Assembly (NCBI GenBank): GCA_034440635.1
Contig: JAOTON010001129.1
Location: 62,001-126,000, forward strand
DNA length: 64,000 bases
Direction: 5' to 3'
Source: Lepas anatifera
Taxonomy: Eukaryota; Arthropoda; Thecostraca; Lepadidae
A program made the position numbers and the translations under genes. Below are positions 46,001-56,559 of this stretch, in pieces (positions within the stretch are counted from its first letter, which is position 1; each line of letters starts with the position of its first letter). The notes beneath the pieces were generated by a model. That model was not told where the DNA came from. It saw nothing but the letters and a program-made list of their open reading frames with translations, and did no database searches.

Positions 46001-46738
46001 ATGAACTATAGCTTCAAGAAATCCTTACCTACTATCATGAAAAAAATTATCTACATCAATCCAGACCTGACCCCCGCTGAGCGGGAAGCTGCCAAAGTCC
46101 TTAGAGAGAAGCTGAGCACACGAAGAAAAAATGGGGAGAAGGACCTAGTCATCCGCAACAAAAAGATAGTGGTCTCTCCAGGAGCAGATGAGAGATACCA
46201 GGAAAGGTGTAGAAGGCGCTCACACACACTGCTGCAGGCCAAGTCCACTCCAGGGAGGAACCTTGATCTGTTAGCACCTAGTGAAGCTGTAAATGGGGTG
46301 CGACCTGAAAGCATCCAGATCCCAGAGAGGACTCTGCAAGAGAAAAACCCGGACTATGCTGGTGCAGTATCAATGGCAGTTCCCTCAGAAGAAGTTGCAG
46401 ATGCCACTGCAGAGGAACCCTCAGGTGAAGTACCTGCAGGTAATCCTGAGAACAGTGGCATCAAGGGTGCTGACCAAAAACATCCTCATGTTGAGGATCC
46501 CCCAGGAGTATCACCTGTGAGTGGTATCTCAGCTGGTGCTGGTGGCAGCTCTACTACGGAACCAACTGCTGCTCCATGTCCCATAGGTGAGGAACCTGGG
46601 GATGGCCCAGTGGGTGTAGTACCCAGGGCAATCAACTTGGAGGAGCCACCAAGGCGTCCAGTCCAGTCACTGGTGGTGACAAATACCCAGCGACAGTCCA
46701 GAAAGGTACAAAAGCAAGGCACTGGTGGCAAGTATTGA
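46001..46738 (+). CDS. LINE D upstream frame (N-terminal extension or ORF1), 245 codons
   Basis: Opens with ATG at 46001, with an in-frame TAA at 45995-45997 before it. The first 100 residues are basic (NPDLTPAEREAAKVLREKLS, RYQERCRRR). The rest is acidic and Pro/Gly-rich low complexity. No zinc finger or RRM is seen. It ends in TGA at 46736-46738, in the same frame as the downstream polymerase frame, eight codons before the endonuclease start. It is either an ORF1 separated by a single stop or the N-terminus of one long protein with a nonsense mutation. Confidence 0.7.
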   Translation: MNYSFKKSLPTIMKKIIYINPDLTPAEREAAKVLREKLSTRRKNGEKDLVIRNKKIVVSPGADERYQERCRRRSHTLLQAKSTPGRNLDLLAPSEAVNGVRPESIQIPERTLQEKNPDYAGAVSMAVPSEEVADATAEEPSGEVPAGNPENSGIKGADQKHPHVEDPPGVSPVSGISAGAGGSSTTEPTAAPCPIGEEPGDGPVGVVPRAINLEEPPRRPVQSLVVTNTQRQSRKVQKQGTGGKY

Positions 46739-49624
46739 CAATCATGCTCCAGAGAACTGCAGGTGTTGTATACAAATGCTGACCAGTTCCTGAACAAACG
46801 TGATGAGTTATCCCTGCTAATCACTGGAAACGAGCCTGATTTGATTGTAATTTCAGAAGCCTTGCCGAAAAGTTGGTCTCACCCCATATCTCTGGCCAGT
46901 TTTGCTCTCTCTGGATACTCAATGCATCTAAATTTTGACCCTATGGCTGCTGGCCCAGGAGCAAGAGGGACTAGAGGGCTGTTGATATTTTGCAGGGACA
47001 GTCTGTATTGCCGAGAAGTGGACTTTCTTGGGTACAATTTTGCAGAAAATCTCTGGATTGAAGTCAGCCTAGCCAATCATGAAAGACTCTTGGTAGGAAA
47101 TATTTATAGGAGCCCAAACAGCACACCTGATAACAATGCTCAACTCTGCAAACTCATTGAACATGTTTCATCCACATGCCCTCACCAGATAGTAATCCTT
47201 GGAGATTTCAATCTACCTAACATTGACTGGAAATTAGGAATGTCCCTTGATCACATTTCACACTTCTCCAATATATTCCTGGAATCGATCAGAAACTGCT
47301 TCTTCACACAGCATGTTTACGAGCCCACCCGTTATCGATGCAACCAAACCCCACACATTCTGGATCTGGTGCTAACCTCTGATGACCAAATTGTGGACAA
47401 CCTTCATCTTCTACCTGGTCTGGGTAAAAGTGACCACCTCTGCCTCTCGTTCTACCTGGTATGTGGGGCTCGGCGTAAACTGCCTGAGTCAGCTCCGAGG
47501 TTAGCAATTTATCGTGGGGACTTCGATGAAATGAGAAAGCAAGCAGCTGAACTGGATTGGGCTCTTACTGAATCCACAGATATAAATGTTCATTACAACA
47601 ACTTCTCGAACAAGGTGAAGAAACTGATGGAGAAATGCATTCCTGTGCGAGTTTCTCATAAAAGGCGGAAGAAACCTTACATTACAAGGGAAGGTATGCG
47701 ACTCATCAAAGCCAAGCAAACATCACTTAAGAATTACACGATGGCTACCACCGTTGAAGACAAAAATAGACTCTGGGAGATATTTGCCAGGAAGAGAAAT
47801 GACCTTAGACGATTTACCAGGCGACTAAGGAAAGCGTATCAGATTAAAATTGCTAAAAAAGTTAAGGAGACCCCAAAAATGTTCTGGGCCTATACCAAAG
47901 CACAGACAACAGTCAGGGATAAGGTCCGGGACCTGGAGAAACCAGATGGGTCAATAGCAAGTGAAGACCAAGAAAAGGCAGAACTGCTATCGGCGTTTTT
48001 CTCCAGTGTCCACACCTCAGAAGATCCTCATGCACCTATACCATGCTTCAATGTTCCAACAGCAAACACACTGGAGGACATACAGCTCACGCCAGGTCTC
48101 GTGGAATGCAAGCTACGGCAGCTGCGACTATCTGCATCTCCTGGGCCGGATGGAGTCCATCCAAGGGTACTCATGGAGCTGGCCTCTTTATTATCTGCAC
48201 CTCTCTGCTCATTATTTCGGAGGTCCCTCGAGAGCTGTACTCCTCCTGATGCTTGGAAGGTGGCTGAGGTGGTACCTATTTTTAAAAAAGGAGCCAGGGG
48301 TAAACCAAACAATTATCGCCCTGTGAGCCTCACCTCTGTTACTTCCAAAATTATGGAATCTCTTATTAGGGATCAGATCCTTGGGCACATGCGGAGTGAA
48401 GGTCTCCTCAGTGATGCCCAGCACGGCTTTCTACCCAAAAGATCATGTGTCAGCCAGCTTCTCTGCTGCCTTGAGGACTGGAGCTTGGCCCTTGAGGATG
48501 GAAAACCCGTTGATGTGGCTTACCTAGACTTTGCTAAGGCCTTTGATTCGGTACCCCACAGACGACTCATCCACAAACTCTATGGGTACGGAGTTAGAGG
48601 CAACCTTCTCCGATGGATTGAGTCGTTCCTGTCGGGCCGACTGCAGCGTGTGAGGGTAAATGAGGCACTATCTGAATGGGCACCTGTCAAGAGTGGGATC
48701 CCTCAAGGATCAGTGCTGGGCCCTACGTTATTCATTATATTCGTGAATGACCTCCCTACTGCTCTCTCATCCAGTGCGAAGCTATTTGCTGACGACACTA
48801 AGGTTTACAGCAATGTTGACACATCTGTGGGAGTAGGCAGTCTTCAAGCAGACCTACACAAGCTCGAGGACTGGTCCAGTAACTGGCTCCTTCCATTCAA
48901 TGCAGGGAAGTGTGGTGTGCTTCACCTTGGAACTGGCAACATGCGGACATCGTACTCAATGTTCAATACTATTTTGGAAGCCAGGTCAGTCGAAAGGGAC
49001 TTAGGAGTCATGGTGGACGAGGAGCTTAAATTTAGAATGCAAGCGGCTTCAGCTGTCACCAAAGCAAGTAGGATCCTTGGGACCATCAAGCGCACGTTCA
49101 TTCACTTGGATCATATGACGCTCCCTCTTCTCTACAAAGCTCTCGTCCGACCTCACCTCGAATATGGAAACGAAGTCTGGGGTCCTTTCAACAAGGCTGA
49201 CATCCTCATGGTAGAAGCTGTTCAGCGCAGGGCAACGAGGCTCGTACCATCGCTGATGACCCTGGACTACGAAGAAAGACTCAGGAATCTCCAGCTACCC
49301 TCTCTACTGTACAGAAGGAGGCGTGGTGACATGCTGATGATGTTTAAGATCATGAATGGCCTAATTGACATCCCACGCGCGAAGCTTTTCCGAGACCCGC
49401 GTGTGTCTACCACAAGAGGACATCGCTTCAAAGTGGACAAGCCCCGAGCGGACACCTCCCGGGTTCGCAGAAACTTCTTTAGTATCCGTGTCGTCGACGA
49501 CTGGAACAGGCTACCGAACTGGGTCGTCGAGGCCACAACTGCCAATGGATTCAAAACTAACTTAGATAAACACTGGGCGGAGCTAAAGTTTAAGGCTCCG
49601 AGCCGATACAGGCAAGGTTCATGA
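46739..49624 (+). CDS. LINE D ORF2: AP endonuclease and reverse transcriptase
   Basis: The frame stays open after the TGA to 49624, about 960 codons, with a conventional start region at QVLYTNADQFLNKRDEL. The endonuclease has VISEALP, GNIYRSPNS, ILGDFNLPNIDW and GKSDHLCLSF. The reverse transcriptase has PVSLTSVTSKIMESLI, SDAQHGFLPKRSCVSQL, AYLDFAKAFDSVPH, GIPQGSVLGPTLFIIFVND and the active-site box FADD. The C-terminus has the CR1-style RPHLEYGNEVWGP, VQRRATRLVPS, RRGDMLMMFKIMNGL and FFSIRVVDDWNRLP. All core motifs are uninterrupted, so this is the best-preserved polymerase frame in the window. Confidence 0.93.
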   Translation, partial: QSCSRELQVLYTNADQFLNKRDELSLLITGNEPDLIVISEALPKSWSHPISLASFALSGYSMHLNFDPMAAGPGARGTRGLLIFCRDSLYCREVDFLGYNFAENLWIEVSLANHERLLVGNIYRSPNSTPDNNAQLCKLIEHVSSTCPHQIVILGDFNLPNIDWKLGMSLDHISHFSNIFLESIRNCFFTQHVYEPTRYRCNQTPHILDLVLTSDDQIVDNLHLLPGLGKSDHLCLSFYLVCGARRKLPESAPRLAIYRGDFDEMRKQAAELDWALTESTDINVHYNNFSNKVKKLMEKCIPVRVSHKRRKKPYITREGMRLIKAKQTSLKNYTMATTVEDKNRLWEIFARKRNDLRRFTRRLRKAYQIKIAKKVKETPKMFWAYTKAQTTVRDKVRDLEKPDGSIASEDQEKAELLSAFFSSVHTSEDPHAPIPCFNVPTANTLEDIQLTPGLVECKLRQLRLSASPGPDGVHPRVLMELASLLSAPLCSLFRRSLESCTPPDAWKVAEVVPIFKKGARGKPNNYRPVSLTSVTSKIMESLIRDQILGHMRSEGLLSDAQHGFLPKRSCVSQLLCCLEDWSLALEDGKPVDVAYLDFAKAFDSVPHRRLIHKLYGYGVRGNLLRWIESFLSGRLQRVRVNEALSEWAPVKSGIPQGSVLGPTLFIIFVNDLPTALSSSAKLFADDTKVYSNVDTSVGVGSLQADLHKLEDWSSNWLLPFNAGKCGVLHLGTGNMRTSYSMFNTILEARSVERDLGVMVDEELKFRMQAASAVTKASRILGTIKRTFIHLDHMTLPLLYKALVRPHLEYGNEVWGPFNKADILMVEAVQRRATRLVPSLMTLDYEERLRNLQLPSLLYRRRRGDMLMMFKIMNGLIDIPRAKLFRDPRVSTTRGHRFKVDKPRADTSRVRRNFFSIRVVDDWNRLPNWVVEATTANGFKTNLDKHWAELKFKAPSRYRQGS

Positions 49625-49711
49625 CCAGAGCTCGACGAGACCGGGCAGATCAGGCACCGTGCGTGCCTTAAGAAGACCCGAAACATCTACGGTATCTACG
49701 GTATCTACGGT

Positions 49712-51241
49712 AAAAATGGCCACAATTATCTGACAATGCTCTCTGAGGGAAACGTTTGCATGTTAAACCCTTAAAAGGTACCTAAGAAATTATACATCAA
49801 TCCAAATTCAAGCTGTATCACACCTCCCTTCAGTCCATCAATAAACATTCGATCAATAAGCTTACCTAAGTTTTATCAGGGAAGGTCAGGACACAAATAC
49901 TTTCAAGAGCCTTAAGATCAAATCACCAAAGCACAGGAGCAATTTGACATCACTTTTGCAGTTGCCATGTGACTACAGGACTGTTTTTGGCTGTTTATGA
50001 AGCATTATGAGAGTTGATACACTGGATGAAGGAACTGACAATTAATGTTTTACATACCTAGGTAGTTCTCCAAAAACAATTAGGTAGGTAAGCACCCACC
50101 TTCCTTCCTTCCTTCCCAACAACCAACCAACACACGCACACAAACAATAGGGCTAATGTCCATGTATGGATTTCCAATTGAGGCCAAGCATAGGTCTGTT
50201 GAAGCAAAGCTATTAGCAAAAAATGCCTTCTTTGATTCGTGTTAAAACGTTTCTTAGTTATTTTAAACAAATCAAATTTTCAATTTTAATACCAATAATA
50301 ATATTTGCTTGTAATAGACAAAAAATTTTACAGCAGCCGCAGACGGCGCACTAAAGACAACTAGTACATAATCACGTTTAGTAAGAAAATAAAGCAAAAA
50401 TTTACTGAATTATCACATGATTTTAATACTTTTTAGCCTTGAGGCTACTAAAGCTTGTGCTTCTGCTTGGTTGAATTTTTCTTCAAAGACACTAGTGGCG
50501 CACACTTGTTTTTTATCTTTATTATTCTTCTTGTTGTTGTCCACGGTTCTTAGAGATAGTTGTTGTCTACGACAACGAAGCGTTGTGCGGTAGTTGAATG
50601 TTGTTGAAGAAATTGAAGCTCACGACATAACGCACAGACGTAGGTAATTTGAAATACTGTTGAGTATTTTTTAGAGAGAGAAGGCAATTGAAACAGTGGG
50701 GTTGGTAGGGACGGCCATTTCCAATCGCCAATTCCAGAATTCTTTTTCAATCAAGCTTTTGTTTTTATGCCTTCCAGTATCTATATGCAAAAAACGTTTT
50801 TTTCTTCAATTCAAAGTGATTTTGACCCCAGTACCCACCATTTTTGGGTTGTATTTTGGTTGTGTCACTGAGTTGCTTTATAATTAAGTGAAGAAATAGG
50901 AATTACATCTGAAAATGTAGTTTCCAAAGAATGAAACTTAGTGAGAGCTGTGTTCTGTGCTGTGTGTGTGCAACATTATTTTTTCTCTTTCATCTAGTTG
51001 AATTGATACTTTTCTCATCTTATAAAGTTGGAATATTGCTTCAAGGAGGCAATGATGTGCTGGAAAGTCACAGTTATATTTTATCTCTTATCTTAGTTTT
51101 AGATGAAATGTGGAAACCATTATCATGAATTTTTCTTTATCCAGACTGGCTCTGGTCCCGGCACAGTCCCGGCGTCTAGCCTTTGGTCCCGGCTTTAGTC
51201 CCGCCAGGACCAAACCTGGTCCCGGTGCCGGGACCGCAGGA
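49712..51241. other. hAT interior right of LINE D
   Basis: AT-rich, with a CCTT microsatellite near 50100-50117. No frame with transposase motifs is seen. GTCCCGG repeats begin at about 51165, close to the terminus. Confidence 0.5.
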
Positions 51242-52649
51242 CCAAAAAGTCCCACCTCTAGCGGTGGCATTAACGCGAAAGCGGCGTAGATATCAAGTAC
51301 AGCATGAATTACGCCCAATTCCAGAATGGAATTACTCCTTTCAAATATGGCGTGTAACTGCTTTATTAACAAGAAAAATCACGTATATATTTTTCAATAA
51401 ATTATTTGAATGAAAATTATTGTACTTATTTGCTCTTTTTCGATTTTAAAGTTCCTAATGTACTTTTACAAATACTGCGGCGGAAGACGCACTATCAGCT
51501 GGCGCAATGAAAATACAACACATTTGTTTTTGGCCGTACCTCATTTTTTAGGTAGTTGCTGTCAAGAAGGTCTTAAAAAGGTTATTGTATTGTTGTGTGA
51601 GTGTAGTTCAGTGGAGTTTGAGGTGAATTGTGTTTACTAATCATGAGTGAACTGTGAAGGTCTGTGAACCTTATAATTCCATGATACTGGGAAAGGAATA
51701 GTGAGTAAACATCTTTGAAGAATAATTAGATCAAGATGCCAGTACTAAGTACCTAGGTAGGTATATCATCATTTTTGCCAGAGGACTCAGTAGAGATACT
51801 TGGATTTTGTTGGTGACAGGCACCTTAAATTGAATTTTTACCCTCTATAGACTTCATATAACACTTTGTCAGTGTGAGTCTATCTAGGGTTCTGTCCTCA
51901 TTAGACTGTAAAATAACAGTAATGGCAGAAAGTGAAAGTAAAAATCAATGTCAGCTTTCCTGTGTATTTGTATCAATAGCTATCATCATTTTTGGCATAC
52001 CAAATGGCCATAGAACTCTACATTTCAGCTCAATTTGGTGTGTGCAACTTGCACTACATACCTGTGCAAGGAAAACTTGCACACCTTTTTATTTAAGTTT
52101 ATTTTACAATCATGACTCTTTTTGTCCTTCACTACACTACCTAATTTTGCCTCAGATTCAGAATTTCATAAGAAATTATATGTTTTTCATGTTTTGCTTC
52201 ATTGTCTGACAAATGTTACGCTGCTATATCTTGCGTAGCTTTTCAGGAGTGTTTTACATATTCAACGTACATGTTGTCTGCTATATGAAACAATATTGGC
52301 AATATTCTACGCTGAATTCCAGTACAGCGTAGTTTAGAGCAGAGTAACTTTGCAAGAAGTTGTATTTTACACTGTATTTTTGTGAAACAAATTGTGGTGT
52401 ATTATTTACTTTCTACGCTGCATTATGCTACTTCTACGCTATAAGCATAAGTTACGCCTTTTATGAAATGGGGCCCTTGTTGGTTCCCTTCTGCATAAGT
52501 GACTATCTGAATAGAAAAGAAGAACATTTAAGGATGAAGGGAACCTTTTATCGAAAAGATGCACCAGTCCCTATCATAATATTCTTAAAAAAGCCCAATC
52601 AGTTACGCCTGGTATTGTGGTATTGTGGTGTTGTTGGTATTGTGCGTCT

Positions 52650-53447
52650 TCCAGTAGGGTCGTTAAAAAACATCTTTTTACTTTTCAGCCTCAAACTCAC
52701 TTTGCTCCCATTATATATTCAATTCTGATTTCAAAGAGCCACATTCCAAGCATCTATGACAACGGGAAAGATCGCCTCAAAACATTTAAAGATTTAATGT
52801 TTCAGGCTCGATTGGCCGCCCGGCGTTGCAGTCGCCCCTTGTTAAATTGTGATGAAAGGGGTGCATAACCTACCAGTAAAGACAGTGTGGTATGTGCGTG
52901 CGTATAAGAGTGGTAGATGGGATTTAACATGCAGGCATTTACTTGTCAGATGTATTTGCAGCGCAATACAAATACATGTTATTCCACAAAATATCTGAAA
53001 TTAAATGGTTCAGCACCCTAGTACTCTAAATCCTGACCGAACAGGAATGCCTTCCGGAGGCGAACGTTTCACTGGTAACATTCGTTGGAGAACGTCGTTG
53101 GGGCAGGTGCTTCTCCCTATTCTCTTGCGAACTACTTAAGAGCTCTGATACTGCTAGAAGAAGGCGCTGCTGCATATTTTTACCCTTTGGATGGCTCACG
53201 AAACCTTCTACCAGCTTCACACCACGCTCTGTGGGATCGTTCACCACATTAAGTTCCGGAATAACTTGAAACAGGAGAACCTATACCAGTCACCAGCTTC
53301 TTAACGGAGCCATTTCTGGTCAGAATATTTCAGACTCAGGCAATCGAATACCAGTCAGCTGTCAGGAGTGACAAGCTGGCAGAGGCTAAGTGCCTAGCAT
53401 TCACCGAGCTCTTCATAGCCTCTATCGGAAACTTAATCTTGCCCAAG
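52650..53447 (+). repeat. Left arm of a 2.5-kb inverted duplication
   Basis: Complementary to 54370-55170 over about 800 bp: TAGGGTCGTT and CATTCCAAGCATCTATGACA at the outer end, and CGAGCTCTTCATAGCCTC at the inner end. Divergence looks like roughly 10-15 percent. The two arms are separated by about 920 bp holding a SINE. Confidence 0.8.
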
Positions 53448-53747
53448 TCAAATGTGAATTGTTTGCTGTTTTGGCCAATTATTGTGTGACTGGCTCCTTA
53501 CCTCCAAGATGGTGGTTCTCACCTTTGGGACAGAATATAACTTTCTGTGCACAGATACTACAGCTGATGGCAAATTGACTTCAGCACATTCAGGGCGATT
53601 TCTATATTAACTTAATAGAAGCACTGCACTGGATTTTGTGGATAGCTTTGAGGCTCATAGAAGGCTCTAAAGCTGACTATCCGCGACGGAGGAACCCAAA
53701 TACATGGTTTAGAACCACTTACAAGGAATGCCGCTAACTCTTTCCTC

Positions 53748-53943
53748 GGGTCTGAGTGGCCCAGTCGGTTAGCGCTTGCGCTCGACTCGGCCAGTGGCAT
53801 CTGTATATGCTGGGTGTCGTGGGCTCGATCCCACCCAGAGGCAGAATATGGCGTTATGCTCTAGCCCAAGCAAATTATTTCCCTCTCACCTCTGATGCCA
53901 TTTGACCTGAGCAGTTGATGCGTCGTTAAACTCCAAAAATTAC
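53748..53943 (+). mobile_element. tRNA-derived SINE, second type of head
   Basis: A tRNA-like head with TGGCCCAGTCGGTTAGCGC (A box region) and GGGCTCGATCCCA (B box). A Ser/Leu-type long variable arm is possible. The tail GTTGATGCGTCGTTAAACTCC with AAAAATTA matches the SINE at 12765. It lies in the spacer between the inverted arms. No target duplication was found. Confidence 0.7.
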
Positions 53944-54369
53944 AATGTTCAGTCTTTAAGTATCTTCTGGAATGATGAGCGAAATCTGACTCAGTAGTAC
54001 CACACACTTCATGCCATAAATGTCGTATATTCCATGAATATGGCTCGGTGGTGGGCTCCGGGTCTTCTAACAGACATTTGTTACGTAAACCAGCTTGCGC
54101 AATTCGTGATTATCTTCTCAAGGAAAACAGAGCTGGCATGTCTTCCAGAACCAAAGCACTAGCCGGGCCTGATGATCCAGGAACGTTCCCTGATAGGTCT
54201 TCCAATAAAATTTCTCTGGTATTGTGTAGAGGCGCTGAAGTCAATGTACAAACGCAACTGTTATTTGAAACCAGAAAGTTATAATCTGCCTCGCAAATAA
54301 GAATTGCAATGCTGGAGGTAAAAAGGCAGTGACACAGTACTTGGCCTAAACAGCAAAACCATCCACCTT

Positions 54370-54729
54370 TCAGTTGGGTAGGCTAAAGTTTCCGACAGAG
54401 GCTATGAAGAGCTCGGCTCGGTACCAAGCCTCTGCCAATTTGTCATTCCTGAAAGCTGGCTGGTATTCGAGCGCCTGAATCTGAAATATTCTGACATGAA
54501 ATAGCTCCGTTGAGAAGCTGGTGACTGGTATAGCTTCCCATGTTTCAAGATATTCCAGAACTTTCTGTCGTGAATAGTCCCACAGAACGTGGTGTGAAGT
54601 TGGTGAAAGATTTCGTGAGCCATCCAAAGGGTAAAAATATGCAGCAGGGTCTTCTTCTAGCAGTATCAGAGCTCTTAAATAGTTCGCAGGAGAATAAGGG
54701 GAAGCACCTGCCCCAACAACGTTCTCCAA
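54370..54729 (-). pseudogene. Unidentified 119-codon frame, also present in the other arm
   Basis: Minus-strand frame with ANYLRALILLEEDPAAYFYP, DGSRNLSPTSHHVLWD, VLEYLETWEAIPVTSFSTE and RIFQIQALEYQ. The corresponding plus-strand stretch in the left arm (about 53100-53447) keeps the same frame with mostly conservative changes (ANYLRALILLEEGAAAYFYP, IPVTSF, RIFQTQAIEYQ) but has two stops. That suggests a once-coding exon captured by, or belonging to, the repeat. I do not recognise the family. Confidence 0.45.
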
Positions 54730-55170
54730 CGAATGTTGCCAGAGAAAGGTTCGCCTCCGGAAGGCATTCCTGTTCTGTCGGGGTTTAGAGTACTAGGGTG
54801 CTGAACCATTAATTTCAGGTCTTTTGTGGAATAGCATGTATTTGTATTGCGCTGCAAATACATCTGAAAAGTAAATGCATGCATGTTAAATCCCATCTAC
54901 CGCTCTTATACGCACGCACATGCCACGCCGTCTTTACTGGTAGGTTATGCACTCTTTTCATCGCAATTGAACAAGGGGAGACTGCAACGCCGAGCGGCCA
55001 ATCGTGCTCGAAACATGAAATATTTAACCGTTTTGAGGCGATCTTTGCCGTTGTCGTAGATGCTTGGAATGTGACTCATTGAAATCAGAATTGAATGTAT
55101 AATGGGAAAGAAGTGGTTTCGAGTTTGAAAAGTAAACAAATGTTTTTTTGAACGACCCTAGTCTTCCAGC
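54370..55170 (-). repeat. Right arm of the 2.5-kb inverted duplication
   Basis: Inverse of 52650-53447. Read on the minus strand it contains the longer of two corresponding open frames (see 54370-54729). Confidence 0.8.
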
Positions 55171-55363
55171 ATACAATGTTTAGCAGATATAGTCTTATAT
55201 GGGCGAGGTCATCATACAGTTCCTTAGATCATCCAATGATTAATCACATATATGCATACAGTTCATCCATATGTTTTTAGTAGGGCTTTGAATTTGACCT
55301 GGCCAGGGCTTCATGGCTTCCTGGCACACATGGCTTCGTGGGGTCAAGAGTTCGAAATTGACA

Positions 55364-55636
55364 CAGATAGAACAGTAAAGAAATGTTTCCTAATGCATAG
55401 GCGGATCCACTGGGGCAAGGGGGGAACGTCCCCCCCGATCGACCCTCGGCACCCCCTGAAATGGTCACGGCGCCCCCTTGAAAGGTCAATGGCGCCCCCT
55501 GAAACGTTGCTTTCCACCCCCCCTCAGGATGCGAAAATCGACGCCCACCGATAAGATTTGGTGCCCATCTGATGGGTTTTGCCTATCAGATAGAACAGTA
55601 AAGAAATGTTTCCTAATGCATAGTCGGATCCACTGG
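55364..55636 (+). repeat. Local duplication flanking a truncated MITE
   Basis: About 45 bp (AGATAGAACAGTAAAGAAAT, then TTCCTAATGCATAG and CGGATCCACTGG) occur at 55364-55411 and again at 55588-55636. Between them lies a MITE copy starting at 55400 that stops at about 55583 without its right end. The duplication therefore includes the flank plus the MITE start. Confidence 0.75.
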
Positions 55637-56559
55637 TAGGGGGGTGACCTTTTCCACTTTTACTCCGAGGACCTCTGAATCTTATGCAAGCATGTATTCT
55701 TAGTAAAATTGCATCAACCGTTTGTCCGGGCGTGAAAAATAAGGCCTGCGCCCGACGATTTAAAATTTTCATGTTCTGCTGCTTTTTCTGGCGTTGAAGT
55801 CTCCATTGCGATAACATTGGTGGAAGGTCATAGGAAAGGTGATTGACTTAATAAGAAGGCAGAGTAAAATGTTCGTAATAATTGTGATTGAGAAGTAACG
55901 AGTGACCATTTAAATGGTTCTAATGATGTACGTTTTGCACAGTGAAGAGCTTCATTTGGGGAGTGGGGGAAGGGGTTTTAGGGGGCTCGCCGCCATTACC
56001 TCAAACAGCCTCCGGCTACGCAGTTACCCTAAACGCTCTGACATTTAAGAGAAGTGGGGGGGTGGGTCCTGAGCCCTACTAGCTGAACCATTTATCCTTC
56101 ACTGGTTTTTCCCAATGCCACCTTTGTCAATTGTCACAAGTGAGAGGTCAGTTTTTTATACCATTGTCCGATAATTATTCGTTGGTATCGACCAGCAGCG
56201 CTGCGTTATTCGGCAATTTATTTTTCGGTCGCAAACTGACTGGCGATATTATATGGAAAGAAGCTGGGAATGTTATTCAAATTCATGATTCGTAGAAGTA
56301 CTGGAAATCTATGGATAAGTCAGAGCTATCTGGACACTAACCGATCAGCATGTATGAAAAAGGCAGGAGCGGATGAGGTCGGACATGAGTTCTCGCTCTA
56401 TACAATCAAGCCTGTTAGTGATCTGCGTGTGGGTGTTCAGGAACTGAATAACATGTCAGTCCAGCCAGTCCGTGACGAGGCAGGTGTACACGAGGCTGCG
56501 CACCTTTCAGCTTGCAGGCGCTTCGCAGGAGTTTTCAGCGGTGCGATGAAAACGTCGAA

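Larger units (their letters stand above)
45990..49711 (+). mobile_element. LINE D: CR1-like retrotransposon
   Basis: Plus-strand LINE inside the hAT element. The coding part is 46001-49624. The 3' end carries three perfect ATCTACGGT units (49685-49711), a microsatellite tail rather than poly(A). The 5' boundary is uncertain, between about 45960 and 46001; no target duplication was found. The protein matches the CR1 style. Confidence 0.85.
45793..51260. mobile_element. hAT-type element with 8-bp target duplication
   Basis: TAGAGGTGGGACTTTTTGG (45793-45811) is exactly inverted at the right end (51242-51260). GCGGTGGC lies directly outside both ends (45785-45792 and 51261-51268), an 8-bp target duplication as made by hAT transposases. 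Subterminal GGTCCCGG repeats are abundant on both sides (45825-45890 and 51165-51240), another hAT habit. No transposase frame is recognised, so it is non-autonomous or gutted. About 3.7 kb of it is LINE D. Confidence 0.85.
45690..52476. mobile_element. Outer DNA element with GGGCCCCGTTTCATAAAA termini
   Basis: GGGCCCCGTTTCATAAAA (45690) pairs with TTTTATGAAATGGGGCCC ending at 52476. TACGC/GCGTA motifs recur near both ends (about 45755, 51275-51345 and 52220-52460), like subterminal transposase sites. No clear target duplication is seen. No transposase is recognised between 51269 and 52476, which otherwise holds AT-rich DNA. The element is interrupted by the hAT element at 45793-51260, whose 8-bp duplication proves the nesting. 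Confidence 0.6.

Noticed and set aside
45690..52476. Target duplication for the GGGCCCC-ended element
   Set aside because: Flanks TTACCT and TTGTTG do not match, so no duplication could be claimed.
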